NCBI GenBank assembly: GCA_014529385.2
Contig: CM043958.1
Span: forward strand, 86,560,525-86,624,524
Direction of reading: 5' to 3'
DNA from: Adiantum capillus-veneris
Taxonomy: Eukaryota > Streptophyta > Polypodiopsida > Polypodiales > Pteridaceae
Length of the DNA: 64,000 bases
Position numbers and translations under genes: made by a program. The first letter of the stretch is position 1; every line of letters starts with the position of its first letter. The notes beneath the pieces were generated by a model. That model did not search any database, was not told the DNA's origin, and saw nothing but the letters and a program-made list of their open reading frames with translations. Of this stretch, positions 10,490 to 24,060 are shown in pieces.

Positions 10490-13400
10490 CGTAAAATGTT
10501 GTTCTCTCCCTTTCCCCTTCACTCTCGCCTAAGCAAGAAATATGTTAGACAAAACTAAAGTATAAATCTATCTTGCATTGTTATCTCCTACACTACAATG
10601 AAGCTAACGAAGCACTCTAGTTCTGAGATTGGGGAAACCGACTATCTCCTAGTTCACCCATTGATGGATCGGAAGGTTGAGATTGATCGTTGACGCCTTA
10701 TGAGAACCGTAGATCCTCTTCTCAAGGTCTTGAAATTCTAGGGTTGTTAGGAGATTTCCAGTTGTCGAGCGTTGTTTGCCTGTTCGCCTACGAAGCGCCT
10801 GTATTGCCCGTTGGGCAGGTAGTCGAACTTCGACGTTTTTCACGCTGTTTTGAGTCGAAAGAGGTGGCCGTTTTTCATGGCGTAGTTAGTGTTGACTATA
10901 ATCCTCATCAGCTTGTCTAGGCAGAAAAGTGAACATATGCTAAAGCCACTCGGCCAGCGAGGATCCTTCCCAGGCATTTTGTGGCCATAGCTAGATGTAG
11001 GGTTGTCTCCTCTGAAGCCGAGCTCACCATCTCAAGGGGTGTCACGATCTTCAGAGCTGCTGATTCGTATCACTGTCGGCGTAGAATGCCACTTCTAATT
11101 TGCAATTTTGTATTAGGTGCATGAGATTGAATGATTGCCATGTGCATAAAATCATTGCATGGGTTTCTCCTTGATTCTTTTTGGCCTATGATGATTCTCA
11201 CATTTTGGAATTACCGTCTGAGATTTCGTCTATGCGGTCAGCTTAGGCTGTTTCTGAGGCCATGAAGAGGGTTTCGTTTTCTGCTTATGTATGGACAGTG
11301 TGGTAGATAAAGCCAGCAACCGTCTCTATTTTCTGGGAAGGTGTGGATTATGGTGGTATGAGAAAGCTATCTGTGGATATTCTGCCATTATATTAATTTG
11401 TGTCTGCAGGACCTCATATTTTACCCTGCGAAGTTTGTGCAGACCATGTGGGTAAGCGAAAATGGATGTTTTAATGACGTTGGAGTAGGGTCAATCATGT
11501 TTTTTTTTGGGTTATCGGGTGAGTAAGAGCGCTCATCTTTTAATGGTGATACAATTTGCATTCCCTCTAATCCAATCGTATGACACTTTGCTCAATAGAT
11601 CAACCTTTGTAGCTCATAGCTCCCGTTTATCCACAGAGCGGAAGGTAGGGACTGTCTTGTGACCAATGATGCCAGATTGGAATTAACTGATTGACATGGT
11701 GCGTTGGATTTTTTTCATGCTCACAACCATAGATTGCCTTGTCAAGGACGTGGGGACTGATCAATATTTGGAAGTTGAGGGCTTGAAGCTTGCTGGAAGT
11801 AGATGACATTGCCAAACCTTCCGTTTTTTTTGTGCTTGGTGCAGATCTTGCCTGGAATCCTATTGAGTTTGTGTGCCAGCCTTTCTTGAGCAACTTTGCT
11901 TCATTGAATTCACTGACTTGCTAATTTACCAGTTTTTCATGTGTTAGACACGAAAAGTGTAGGTATAGTGTTCTGCATAATTCTCTTTGGTGGTCTATGC
12001 TGAACTGTTACTCGGGTGCAATCCAGCTGGCTAAGTACAGCGAGATTCTGGGATCACTGATGCTGTTATGCTGGGTGTAATCCTCTACAATGCGAACATA
12101 TTGTCCACATGTCTTTTCTATTTAAGGAAGAAGTCTGGGTGACAATGGCAATGAGCGCCAGCTGCAGGCTAGAGATAGCTCAATGTGGTTGTCTTCTCTA
12201 GTCCGTGCTCACTGTTCGAAGGTGTTTTGAGTAGTTTAAAGCTGCTAATGGCCAGCATAGTCTCTTTGGCTTTCGCTGTATCAAGCTGGCCATTGATTAG
12301 GCCCTTGATTAGGGTCGCCAAATGCTGCCTGCAAGACATGTCAAGGACATGTGATCATTGCATGCATCAGGGAGGTGTAGTAATTGCATCCGTTTGTTCC
12401 TACTGGAGTAACTTGAGTTTTGGCCCATGATAGTAATAATGCTGTTGTTCGTCTGAGATTATCTCCATGCAGTCAACCTGGGTTTTGAGGTCAAAAAAAG
12501 ATTTTTACTTCCTCCGTTTGCCAAAAGTGGTAGGGTATTAACATGCAGTGAATGGATATTACATCATTTAGTGGTAGTTGATCTTTGCACCTTGTATCAA
12601 ATAAAATTTTATAGAGAAGCTCTTTCCGGTCAATCATTATAAGTTAGTTTATTGTTTTCTATGGTAGATTAAGTGTTTCAGGTAGGAAAAATTTGACATT
12701 TCCTTGAGAATATAATCTATTGTCAAATATAATTGTAGGAAAATTACATAGGTGCATTGGAAGACAATTGTTTAAAAATACGTTACTAGTTGAGATAGGT
12801 AGGTACAATACCCTTAACACAATTGATTTTTTGCAATACAAAGAGTAGAGCCTTGAGCTTGCTTCTATTAGGTTGGAACCATTTTTTTAAACTTTTGGGA
12901 TTGTCAAACAATATTTCAAAGTTTGATTGGAAAAGGTTGAGTCTTAACACCAATATACATTTGAATCGGAAAATGGATTTATAGTGAAACAAATGAGGTT
13001 TGTATGTCATAGTCCATAATAATTTTCTTTTCTATATCTGAAATTTCTTTCTTTACATAGAACTAGTTTACGCCTTTTGGCCCTCGCTTGCATTGTTGAG
13101 GATTCAAACATGGGTCATAACCACATTGGTTGCGTGTAATTATATGATGGAGACATAGGCACATTTGTCCATCATACGCTCATTTGTATCCTTTTGTCAT
13201 GATTATTAACTAATGCAAATGTGACCACATTCTTATATAGACATTCGATATTATTAATGTTGGTAATAAGAATTATTACATCAAAAGTGAATGTGGATAG
13301 ATCTTCATCATGAAAACACGTGCAAGCAGAGTATCTTTTAGTTCTTCACTAATGCTAGCGAGAACCAAGCTCTGTAGAGTATTTTAAGTCCAATCTAAGA

Positions 13401-13925
13401 ATGAAACTTACAGATTGAAAACTAATGATATATCTCATTTCTTACACATGGTTTCACCTTCTTGTTAATATAATTTTGCATTAGGTCCTAATACATTTGA
13501 AAGGGACTAAAGCATACGTCAAACAACCTAAAACACAGATATGTTTAAGAGAACTTTCTAGCATGCCATGTACTTTCTAGCATGCCATGTTTCTCATGGT
13601 GTCATATATTGTGCAAAGCTTGCGGATGATACTTGTTAAGTACTTGCCAAAATGAATTAGGCAAAGCTTGACTTTCGACCATTGCATATGATACTCAGTG
13701 ATAGTCATGGCAAAGTGAATCAATACTTACGAATAATCAATTAGTCATTAGCCTAGGTGCTACTTTTTAAAGTAACTTGTTATTCCTCTTAGAAGCATCC
13801 TCTTGTTGGGTATTTGACATTATACATTTGTGTTGTATCTATGAGTAGTTGTAAATGCATTAAATTCATGAGACATATACTACTTTATTGGAATATAGGG
13901 TGTCCATTGTACATTTTGAGATGCT
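10487..13925. other. No gene recognised; AT-rich after 12.5 kb
   Basis: The frames are short and none shows a known domain. A block near 11215-11270 loosely resembles one near 12450-12500 (CGTCTGAGATT followed by a CATGCAGTCA-like word), hinting at an old repeat. I cannot assign the stretch. Confidence 0.45.
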
Positions 13926-13929
13926 TTCA

Positions 13930-14630
13930 ATCATAGCCAGAATTTACAACCAATTTACAACCATGCGTGCTTGGAGTAATCATCATGAAATTCATAAAAT
14001 AAAGGTGATTGCCCAAGGATGAAGTTTGCATGGGTCTAGAAGCATGACTATGCAAAGGTTGCAACAACTTGCATGTGGCTCTACTTGAACCATGCTTTGG
14101 AAACTCCAAATGTTGCGTCTTACCTAAAATAGTCATCATGAACATGTTTGACGTGCTTCAAGAGACGGTAAAGAACCAACCTTATTAAATTTTTGAAAAC
14201 GCAACAAATTCGCAAAATTTAGCTGTCCAAAATGTACATGGCAAAGTTTTGTAGTTGAAATAGCTTATGAATTTAAAACAACATTTGTAAAATTTTGGTT
14301 GCAATTGTCATACAAAGTAAGCTTATACAATCTATGACATGAAATGCCAAATGCAACAATTTTATCACCAAAATTATGGCATAAAATGCTAAATGCAATA
14401 ATTTTATCACCAAAAGTAGGATAAGGTATTGTACATCTGTCATCCTCAATATCGTCTACGTTCTTTGAACCTAGACATATCAATTCTTTGCATAATACTC
14501 TTAACACCTTTTGCCACCAAGATATGTTGTATGATGTAAGCCCACATAGAATAATTGTCTCCATTGAATCTATCCTCAACAACAAACATCTTGAACATAT
14601 CTGAGTTCTTGTCAACCATGGCAAATGTTG
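13930..14630 (-). pseudogene. Copia gag start joined to GAG-pre-integrase/integrase
   Basis: Starting near 14620 the gag N-terminus is readable for about 40 residues. Sequence equivalent to 22200-22320 of Copia-E follows at 14450-14265 (LYKLTLYDNCNQNF). Then come a decayed zinc-binding/pre-integrase stretch (LCHVHFGQLNFAN near 14240) and integrase start (PSLGNHLYFMNF-like near 14020). Several stops and frameshifts are present. The lost block covers most of gag and the protease. Confidence 0.75.
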
Positions 14631-14916
14631 CACTTGATGTGAAAACTCTTAGAAAAGAGGAGAAACAAAGTGGGAACAATACTTGTTATATATCACATAG
14701 CGTCGAATATTGTAAATGACAATAGCATACAATGTTGTCTGTATGAGTATCAATATAAAATCTGGGAAAACTAAGTCTTATGAGTGTTCTCGAAGAATTT
14801 GTTGACTTGCTGACGCTTGCCAAAGCTCGCAAAACTTGGAGAAAGTGAGAGGGCGTGTGTTGGAGGTGTTGATGAATGCTATAGCGGGGAAGGATGCAAC
14901 GTGCTCTAATACCAAT

Positions 14917-15143
14917 TGTGGGAATTAGGATTGTAGGAAAACACACATAGCTTAGAGAAGACAAAGAAAGCTCAAGGCACACAATAGACAATGTAGTACT
15001 TAGTTTGCAATGGAAAGATCAAATAGCCCTAAAGTGATGGACGTGTATATAATGCATGAGCAATAAAACCTCCTAGTGAGGGAAAAAATACCCCGGCTGT
15101 TCTTAGTGTGTTGACACACATCACTACCATCTGTATGGTAACA
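14917..15143 (-). repeat. Copia-E family LTR (5' LTR, minus strand)
   Basis: On the minus strand it starts TGTTACCATA and ends CCCACA, 227 bp long. It aligns over its full length with the LTRs at 20693-20918 and 24143-24372. The primer site lies directly after it on the minus strand. Confidence 0.87.
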
Positions 15144-15974
15144 AATCTCAATTACATCAAGCAATATTCTCTTGCAAATCCCTAACGTGTTACCTCTTTG
15201 GTCGTTTCAGAAATCTCTAACTGAGAATCACCTCAAGTTGTGATGCTCTCACCTTCTCATTTGCACAATAAACAATCGATGCCATGGGTTTTCAACCACT
15301 TTGTTAGTCAAAAAATTCTTGAATTGATCAAACAATCGCACTTTTTGTCCAAAACATATCTTGGCTTGCAGAATCCTCTAATGATATCTAAACTCATTTT
15401 TGTGAGGATCCATGTACTCCTTGTGATTATATCTAGTTGTGGTAACACTTTGTGTTCATTTTATTAGGAAGACATGCATCGCGATCCATGCACCTCAATG
15501 GCCAAATGTGATGAAATTTGGTCTAAAGCTTTCCCTTGGTACCTTGATACCAAATATATGTTTTTTTTATTTGATTGGTTTAGGTTAGGTGAAAACCAAA
15601 CCTTAGGTTTGATTTTTTGGTTTTTCATCATGAACTATTTTTGGCCTTTGTATGTGGATTGCAATGCTTCTCCTCAGTATCCAGTGGTTCCACATCGGGT
15701 TGATCAGGCATCTCTTTTTCCATGTTCTTTGGTTTGTGATTTTAAAAGTTGTTGCTCTAGCATGACCTCTTGTGCTGCATTTGTGGTGATTGTAGTAGCT
15801 TAAGACAGAGGTTGTGATGAGGCCTATTCTTTATTAATTGTGGTAGGTAGTGAAGAAGGTGATATGGAAGATGTGATATCCACAGGTCCCTTTGAAACTG
15901 TTGTAGTATCTAGAGCAGTCTCCTCATGAGTTGTAGATGGTTTGGGAGAAGAATCCATTAGCCAGCTTGAGGCT
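15144..15974. other. No gene recognised
   Basis: AT-rich; short frames without domains. Probably relic sequence of the neighbouring elements, but nothing supports a call. Confidence 0.4.
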
Positions 15975-18620
15975 ATCTCTCATGAATTGTCTTCTTTCTT
16001 CCTTGAGCTTTTGCAATATTGCACCTCGTCTTGAAGCATTTGTGCTCGACGAAGAAAAAACTTGTTAAAAGCTTTCCTTTGTTCTTTAGCCCTCTTGGCT
16101 AGTCTCTTTGCTTCGATTCGTTGAGCCTGTTCCATGGACCTTTGAACTTGTGTCCTTAGATTGTGTTCTTTCGGTTGTGATCTTTGCCTGATAAGAGGTA
16201 TCTCAATCTCTTCTTTTTCCTCGGTCATTTGATACTCTGAAGGGATCTCTTCCGTTCTGATCTCACCTTGGTTCTATGGCTTCATTGTTTGTGGTAGAGC
16301 TCTAGCCATGCATCTTTCATTTGGTGGGAGTAGTTGAAGCACTCCTTATAGCTTATACATTATGCTTAGACTTGTGTGGTAAATCTAGCTATTAGTCTGT
16401 CTCTGGGAGGTCGTTGATCATACCAAGAGCTTGGTATGCAATACGACTCGACATTGGTTCTGCATTCATATAGCTTTAATTCTTGTCATTGCTTGAGTTT
16501 GGTCTCTACCAGATTCTCCAAGATGTACTTGTCATGACCACCGCCAGATGTAGGAGTGGCTCTGTGTATCTTGGTGGCTTTTGTACTTTGATATGCTTTG
16601 AAATTAGCCACAATGGAAGCTTCGTTTTGGCATAAGTCAGGTCTTTGTACGAAAGTTTGTGGCCTTGCTGCTTGATAAACGCTTTGCCGTTGTCAATTGT
16701 CTTTGTCTTTAGTAGTAGCGCGAGAGCTGGTTTTCTCATTTCTCCCACATCTCTTTGGTGGCAATGGCCACTCCAGCAATTATTTTTTTCCCATCATATT
16801 CCACTAGCAAGGTGGTATTTCCTTCTTCTCCCTCATAGTAGTCACGTATCTTGTTTACAGGTATTGGTTTTGCCTTTGGTCCTGTCTCGTGTCATTTTAC
16901 CCATTTGATAATCTAAGGGAATATCTTGAATTCTCATTCCCATCTTCTCTATGTTTTTCCCCATCTCTCCCTAAAGATGTGGTCTAATCTTTAGCACTTC
17001 AGAGAGAGTTGTCATGCAATGTATAGGAGTAGACATTAGTTCATGTAGGTCCTTAGTGTCCATCATCTTTGGAATTAACTTTCATTGTGAGGACACTGCC
17101 CTAACCTACGATTTTGTTTTGTGTTCTTCTATGAAAGATTTCAACTGTTCAAGTTTACTCTCCATAGATGCTTTTGCTTCTACGTCACCATATAGAGATT
17201 GTATATCTCCTCCGTAAAATTCATAATCATGTTGATATCAGTGATAAGCGCAGGCTTGAAAGTCGCACTACCATCCTTCTTATTCCTTATGGTATCCTAT
17301 AAGGCTTGTGGCCGTGGTTCTTCCACTTCAAGGGTTGGTATCATCATTTGTGACTTTCAGTCATGTGTGGTATTAGCCACTACTCTATTTTCCAATGATG
17401 TTTCTAAATTTTCAGGTTTCATTTGATCATTTGTTTCATTTTCCTTGTGCTCAATTCGTCCCCTTTTTGGATTAATACTTTTTGCTTAGGATGTGTTATT
17501 TCTTTGGTTTCATTAGATCTTGAGCTGTCTCTATGAGCCTTTTATACATTTCAAGTCTTTGTTTCGTAATCTCTGGATGCAAATATGTCAACCATCTCGA
17601 TTCTAATGTCTGATTGGTCTTCAGTCTAGCCTCATAAGCTTGCAATAGAGCCTCTAGAGGTTCTATAACTTTATCCACCATGATTGAACCTTCCGATGAT
17701 GTCTCGAATAACATCGCTCCTTTAGTTTGACCCTTGTTTTTATTTTCTTGTTTCAACTGCTCTCTCGTTTGGTGCAACTCAATTTCTAAGGTAATACACT
17801 TCTTTAGCATTTTTGCTTTCATTTTGTTTCATTTAGCTTTTCATGAGTTTCTTTGAGTTCTCACTGATATGCTCTCACTTTCTATTTGAACATGCAATTT
17901 ATGTTCCTCGTTGACAGGTTTGTTTTTGGCAGCATCTTGAGATTGAGCTCTAGTCATCGCATTTACTGGAATTGTAGGCTCAGTTTCAGATGCACTGGAG
18001 CACGACAAAATGCCAATGATGCTCATCATCATTTTTTCTTTATTATTAAGATTTTTCGGACACTCTTGAAGAACATGATTGATTGCACATTAATCACAAT
18101 ATCCAAAATTTTTGACATGTTTATCCTTGTGTGGGCAACTCCTTGCCTAATGATCACCTCTACATTCATAGCATTGACCTGCGTGTTGGGTTGCTTGTGG
18201 AGTCCCCATTGGTCTTGTCCTAGGAGGATAACCCCTTAGTTTATATTTTTGATTTTAGCTATAAACATGAGCGTGTTCTTGTCCATCATATAATGTTTTT
18301 TTGATGGTTACTTAACATATGATTGTGAATCATCATCTGAGCTAATCCAAGTAGTATGCCCTTGTCAAGATATGCATTATTCTTGAGTTCCTTCTCAAAA
18401 GATTCAATCAGCTTTTCATAGTACGAAGTTAGTGGTAGCATTCTTTGACTTTCAAGAGTTTCTACAAGATGTGTACCTTACGATCACTCCGTTTTCTTGA
18501 GGAAAGGGAGGTTGCTAACCCAACACTTGTTTAGGTTTGTCTTAACCTTGGGCTGCGTTGTTCGGGATTATTGGGTATCTCATTGGTGGTAGAAATGGTA
18601 GCACACCTGGAGGTCCATAT
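15975..18620 (-). pseudogene. Decayed gypsy gag (Tat/Athila-like) with two zinc knuckles
   Basis: On the minus strand a proline-rich stretch (YGPPGVLPFLPPM near 18630-18590) is followed by two CX2CX3HX4C knuckles. The first spans 18173-18135 (CYECRGDH, stop, ARSC) and the second lies near 18090-18055 (CAINHVLQEC). Next is NAMTRAQSQDAAKNK near 17965-17920, then a coiled-coil-like segment (LHQTREQLKQENKNKG near 17785-17735). The CX2CX3HX4C spacing with GDHxARSCP is known from non-chromoviral plant gypsy gags. The stop inside the first knuckle stands where Trp is usual, TGG to TAG. Further minus-strand frames at 16506-16748 and 15980-16228 are charged and have no recognised domain. No LTR or primer site was found with it. 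Confidence 0.55.
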
Positions 18621-18825
18621 GACCTTTCCCTCACGTAACTCTTGTTATAAAAACTCTCACTTATTTTGTACTCGGTCCATTTTTTCTCAATAGCACACCG
18701 CTTCAAAATACATTGTGTGTTTATAGCTGCCGTTCTTGGCTAAGTGTTACACCATGGGGTGGGATGATTGGTCCATTTTTTGCTCAATAGCACACTCTAG
18801 GTGTAGAAGTTTCCACTTGCCAAAT

Positions 18826-19830
18826 CAATGGCAACAAAAGGTTACTATATGGACCTCAACAACCAGTCATTGCTTGTGGTCCTTTTGATAAATGGGGAAT
18901 TGATGCTATGGGTCCATTGCCTAGAACAACCAATGATAAAGTCTATATCCTTGTTGCTATCGACTATATGACAAGATGGGTAGAAGCACTAAGTGTACCA
19001 CGAGTACATGAAAAGACAGTGAGTAGACTTGTCCACACCCAAATCTGTTGCAGGTTTGGTATACCTCTTGAAATCGTATCTGATAATGGTCGAGGTTTGA
19101 GAAAGGGCTTACTAACGGAAGTGTGTGATGAGCTTAAAATTCACCATAGACATAGCACACCATATTATCCTCAATCAAATGGTTTGGTAGAGAAAGCTTA
19201 TGGGATCATTGCAGGAATCATAAGGAAGATGGTGAAAAGTAAGCCAAAGTTATGGGATGGTTTCTTAGATGGGGTGTTATTGGCATTTAGGACAACTTAC
19301 AAAGATGCTACATAATTCACTCCATTCCACTTAGTGTATGGACAAGAAGCTTTGCAATCAATTGAACTTCACATCCCTACTATAAAGCTTACATGTAAAC
19401 AAAATCAGAAGGGCGATGAAGCATGGATCATTAGGCTCCTCATTATGGTGGAGCTAGAGTGAAAAAGAGAGTCACTGTAGAAAGCTTTGCAACTCAAGGA
19501 GAATCTTGACAAGGGTCTCAAAGACAAAGGGATTAAAGAGAAGAGCGTAATCCTTTGCTACAACAATACAATGGACAACAAGTTTGATGCTAAGTTTGAA
19601 AATAAATGGAGGGGCCTTACATTGTGAAGAAACCTTATACAGGTGGCTACTATCAATTGATGGACCTAGATGGAAAGGAGCACCCTATGAAGGTCAACAG
19701 TTATTGACTGAAGCCTTATCTAAGTCACATCCTTCGAGGAGTTTTGAAGATGGAACAAGCCAAAGGGAAAACAAGGGAGGTATGCTACTACTATTGCACC
19801 TCTCACACGGTGAAATCATGTGCAACTAGG
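18826..19830 (+). pseudogene. Gypsy integrase fragment (non-chromoviral type)
   Basis: The core reads FDKWGIDAMGPLPR near 18880-18925 with the first Asp, VSDNGRG near 19078-19098 with the second Asp, and SNGLVEKAYG near 19177-19206 with the Glu. The frame stops at 19313-19315 and resumes in other frames. An integrase C-terminal segment (WRGPYIVKKPYTGGYYQL) is near 19606-19665. The wording of the core (VAIDYMTRWVEA) is typical of Tat/Athila-type gypsy elements, not of the two chromoviruses in this window. It lies head to head with the minus-strand gag relic at 15975-18620. Confidence 0.75.
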
Positions 19831-20692
19831 TGCAGAACCTTTGAAGGCCTTTAAAGAGGCATCAAGAAGGAGAGGAACCTTGGAGGAGACATTGCAAAAT
19901 TATCCACAACTTCCATTCCACTACGAGCCAGTTGATGGTACATGAATGAGCCATGAACTAAGGAAAGGGCTAAATGATAGCTGTTTTTTGGTTCAACTAT
20001 CATGAGAAAAGAAATAGAAAAAATGCCAAACATAGCCAGAATAAACCGAATATGTGTATATGTACATAATTCTAATAAGCTATGTATGCATAGGTAAAAT
20101 GGTGGGATAAATATCCGTCGTCAATCTTTCTCATGGGAACCGCACCTTTTGCTTTATATTAACTTTATGTGTGCATTATTAATAAGTGAGAGTTTGCATA
20201 TGTATATTATAGTTGAAGATATTTAAATAAATAAATAAAAATATCTTCACATTTATCTTCTTATTTTAAGCTACCCATAGAGCTTTCTATGCTACTCCTT
20301 ATATATATCCATCGAGTAATAAATAAAGTTGGTAATATCTCCACATGGAAAAATAGCTTTGAGAGGACTTTTCTCAAGAGAACATGCACATTTCTAGGAA
20401 ATTAAGGAGACTTGAATGCAAAAGACATAGAGGTGTTGGCTCCACATTTGATTTCAAAGGAGAAGTTATACATTTCAACAACCTACAAGCCTATACAAGA
20501 GGATAGACATAAGTTTTATGCAAAGTCATGGTGGACATGTGGACAAAGATACACATTAAAAATTGGACATGTAAGATCTTTTCAAGAGCTGGGTGACATG
20601 TGTGTAACTTCTACACTTTTCCACAAAACCCTAGCTCTAATTTCACTCTCTCTCCTAATTTTTAAGTTATATTTTTCTCTCTTTCACCTCTT
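19831..20692. other. AT-rich, no gene recognised
   Basis: Short frames only. The right end is the insertion site of Copia-E (CTCTT at 20688-20692). Confidence 0.5.
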
Positions 20693-20918
20693 TGTTACCA
20701 TATACATGTGGTAGTGATGTGTGTGAACACACTAGGACCGCCGGGGCATTTTCCCTCTCTTTAGGAGGTTTTCCCCTTGTGCATTGTATATACGTCCATC
20801 ACTCTAGGGCTAACTATCTTTCCATTGCACACTAAGTAACACACTCTCTATTGTGTGCCTTGAGCTTCCTTTGTCTTCTCCAAGCTGTGTGTGTTTTCAT
20901 GCAACCGTAATTCCAATA
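20693..20918 (+). repeat. Copia-E 5' LTR
   Basis: TGTTACC start; the end reads CCAATA where the 3' LTR has CCAACA, a single change in the terminal CA. The primer site follows after two bases. Confidence 0.9.
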
Positions 20919-20920
20919 AT

Positions 20921-20935
20921 TGGTATCAGAGCAGG
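20921..20935 (+). promoter_or_regulatory. Copia-E primer binding site
   Basis: TGGTATCAGAGCAGG directly after the 5' LTR. It is the usual plant copia primer site, complementary to the 3' end of initiator methionine tRNA. Confidence 0.85.
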
Positions 20936-21255
20936 TTGCGTCCTCCTGGGCTTAGTCGCCAAAATGTCCAACACACGCCTCCTCACCTTCTCCGATTTCT
21001 GTGAGCTTTGACGAGCGTTCGCATGTCGATAAAAAATTCAGGATTTTTGATTCGGGCTCATTTTGACCTCCGTTTCCACTACAGCCAGATCTGCACAGGC
21101 AATTTTGTCATTTTATGCAGAATTTTTATCAATGCTAATTACTGCATAACAGGTCCCATACAGTCTACTGCGGGTTGTGCTATATAGCATGTGCTGGTCT
21201 CACTCAATTTCGCCTCATTTTGGGCAATTTTCACATTACGTGCAGGCATTTTCCA

Positions 21256-22080
21256 TGGCTGACAACAACATAGATGTGTTAAAGATGTTTGCTGCTGAGG
21301 ACAAATTGGATGGGGACAATTACCCTATGTGGGATTACATGATGCAACATGTTCTTGAGTGGTCTTGCTGCAAGGATTGCTGATGTTAGAGATGTTTTGC
21401 CTACAACAGAACAAGCTCGTTGGGATGTAAAGGATACGCAGGCTCATGCGTTGATTGCGTTGTCTGTGAAGCACACCATTACTCCTCACATTTGTTGAGC
21501 AAAGTCAGCAAAACAGGCTTGGGATATTCTAGCAGGTCTTTATGCAAGCCGCAATGAGTCTAAAATTGCTCTACTGCATAAAGAGCTAGAAACGAAGATT
21601 ATGCATGAGGAAGATGAAATGGACGCTTTCCTTGCTGGTGCCAAGGATGTTAATGAGCAACTAATTTCTGTAGGAGAAGTCATTTCTAACAGTTCACTCA
21701 TGCAGACTCTTCTTGATGCTTTACCAGATTCTTACCAGACTTTTGCTAGTACTTTGAGACTTTGACCCAAGGAAATCCTGGAGTTGTCAAGTTTGATGCA
21801 TTATGCACATTGATGTTGCAAGAGTCACTTTCCAGAAAAAACAGGACTAGGCAGCGTGCAGTTGAACAAGCTTTTGGGAACAACAATGTAACCACTTCTT
21901 ATGGTTCTGCACTACGAGTGGAAAAACTTTTGTTCCTAATGCTTCTACTGGCAGCACTTCATCTGGCAATTTTGGTGATAAGGGCAAAAAGAAGATGCGT
22001 TGCCATTATTGTAAAGCTAATGATCACTTGATCAAGCAGTGTCCAAAATTGAAGGCAAAAGAGGCTAAGAAGAAAGAGGC
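21256..22080 (+). pseudogene. Copia-E gag
   Basis: The start MADNNIDVLKMFAAED is at 21256. The frame shifts near 21355 and has a TGA near 21497, but the gag core is readable to about 21960. A CX2CX4HX4C knuckle (CHYCKANDHLIKQC) is at 22001-22042, followed by a lysine-rich stretch. Gag forms the particle that holds the element RNA; this copy is broken. Confidence 0.75.
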
Positions 22081-24060
22081 TGGATCCACTACAGGGTCAA
22101 TGGCAATTCTTTCACACTTGTTGATGCATTGTATGTACATGGGATAAAAAAGAACCTTTTGTCTGTATCTGCACTTGCTAGACTTGGTCTTGTAGTCAAA
22201 TTTGTGGATGACAGATGTATAATTCATGATCTCAGTTTTGGTGATGAAATTATTGCATCTGGCCTTTTGTGTCGTGGGTTGTATAAGCTCACTTTGTATG
22301 ACAAGTGTGGATAAAATTTTGCAAATGCAATTGTAGATTCAAGGGCTGTTTCAGATGCAAAATTGTGGCATGCACGTTTTGGGCATCTAAATTTTGCGAC
22401 TGGTGCACACTTTGCGTGACAGTAAATTGGATGCACTTTTATCTAGTCGTACTCGTTCAGGTTCTCGCCATGCCTCTTATGCATCGGATTGTTATGCTTT
22501 GGCTGTGTCTAGCTTATGTGATATAGAGGAACCTCTATCTTTTGATGAAGCACAAAATTTAGAAAATTGGATGGCTGCCATGCAATCAGAATATGATGCA
22601 CTTATAGAAAATAACACATGGAATTTATGTGATTTGCCTCCTCGCAAAAAGGCCATTGGTACAAAGTGCGTTTACAAGTTGAAACACAAGCTTGATGGTG
22701 AGGTTGATCGCCATAAGGCTCGACTTGTTGCAAAAGGCTACGCGCAGCAAAAAGGCATAGATTATGAAGAAACTTTTGCTCCCACTTGTCATATGAATAC
22801 TGTTCATTTTCTATGTGCATTGGCATCTCATTTTGGTTGAGATGTACATCAGTCAGACATTGTTACTACTTTCTTGAACGGTGACATACTTGAGGAAGCC
22901 TATGTAACGCAGCCTCACGGTTTTATCAAGAAAGGACAAGAGGACAAAGTGTGCAGATGTAAGAATGCTTTGTATGGGTTGAAGCAATCTCCTCATGCTT
23001 GGTATGAGAAAGCTGACACTCGTTTGGTCAAATGAGGCTTTCGTAATAGTCCAACAGAAAGCACATTGTATGTCAAGCGTGAGGGCGATGTACTTCTCAT
23101 TGTTGTTCTTTATGTGGATGATTTGCTGATCACTGGTCCCAATGAGGCACATATTACTGAATTTAAGGCTGATTTGAATGCTACTTTCAAGATGAAAGAT
23201 TTGGGATTGTTGTATCATTACTTGGGCATACAATTTAAGCAGTGTGATGGTGGTATTGCCTTGTGTCATAAAAGTTACATAGAGACATTGCTATGTAAGT
23301 TTGGACTTGAGGATTACAAACCTATTGCCACTCCCAGGGAAACAGGTTTGAAGTTGAGTCTACATGATGTTGGTGATCTTGCTAATGTTACTCTTTACCA
23401 AATTACTGTTGGTTGCCTCATTTATGTATGCAACACGAGGCCTGATATTCAGTTTGCAGTCTCATAGGTCAACAGATTTATGCATAGCCCAAGGTCTAAG
23501 AATTGGTAGGCAGTCAAAAGGAATTTTTGCTACTTGAGTGGCACTTTGCATTTTGGCTTGTTTTATGCCAAGGGGGATCATTGCCGCCAGATTTAAATGC
23601 TTTTTTGGACTCAGATTGGGCTGGTTGTTATGACATGCGAGTGTCCACTAGTGATTTTTGTTTCATGCTTGGTAGTTCATGTATTTCATGGTTGAGCAAG
23701 AAGAAATCTACTGTGGCCACTTCTAGTTGTGAGGTTGAGTACAGGGTAGTATTCATAGCTACGGTTGAGTGTGTATGGGTCAAACGCCTTATGTTTGATT
23801 TGGGTGTTGGACGAGACATTGCCAACATCATCTACACTGACAGTCAGAGCACATTGGTAGTTGCGAGGAACCCAATTTTTCATGCTCGCACAAAGCACAT
23901 TGAGGTGCATTACCACTATCTCAGGGAGAGGCTCTCAACAGGAGAGTTCAACTTGGCTTATGTGCCAACACAGGACAACCTTGCAAATCTTTTCACAAAG
24001 GCATTATCTTGTGAGAAGTTTGAAGCTTTTCACAAAGCTTTGTGCTTGCTCCCCTTTGTG
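22081..24060 (+). pseudogene. Copia-E pol (protease site and integrase core deleted)
   Basis: After the gag knuckle the sequence passes straight into late protease sequence (VDALYVHGIKKNLLSVSALA near 22115-22175), so the DSG active site is missing. GAG-pre-integrase follows (LWHARFGHLNFATGAH near 22361-22410). It then jumps to the linker before reverse transcriptase, without any DDE core. The reverse transcriptase is readable at 22540-23300 with the YVDD motif at 23111-23122, and RNase H at 23590-24000. Stops are at 22838-22840, 23033-23035 and 23465-23467; the last stands where the related Copia-D has CAG. Confidence 0.82.

Larger units (their letters stand above)
13930..15143 (-). mobile_element. 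Truncated copia element of the Copia-E family
   Basis: Read on the minus strand: LTR (15143 to 14917), primer site TGGTATTAGAGC (14914 to 14903), leader, start of gag, then GAG-pre-integrase and integrase N-terminal sequence down to about 13930. The gag start (MVDKNSDMFKMFVVEDRF near 14620-14560) matches the gag start of the element at 20693-24372. Middle gag and protease are deleted, and the element is cut off before the integrase catalytic core is complete. No second LTR is present. Confidence 0.82.
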
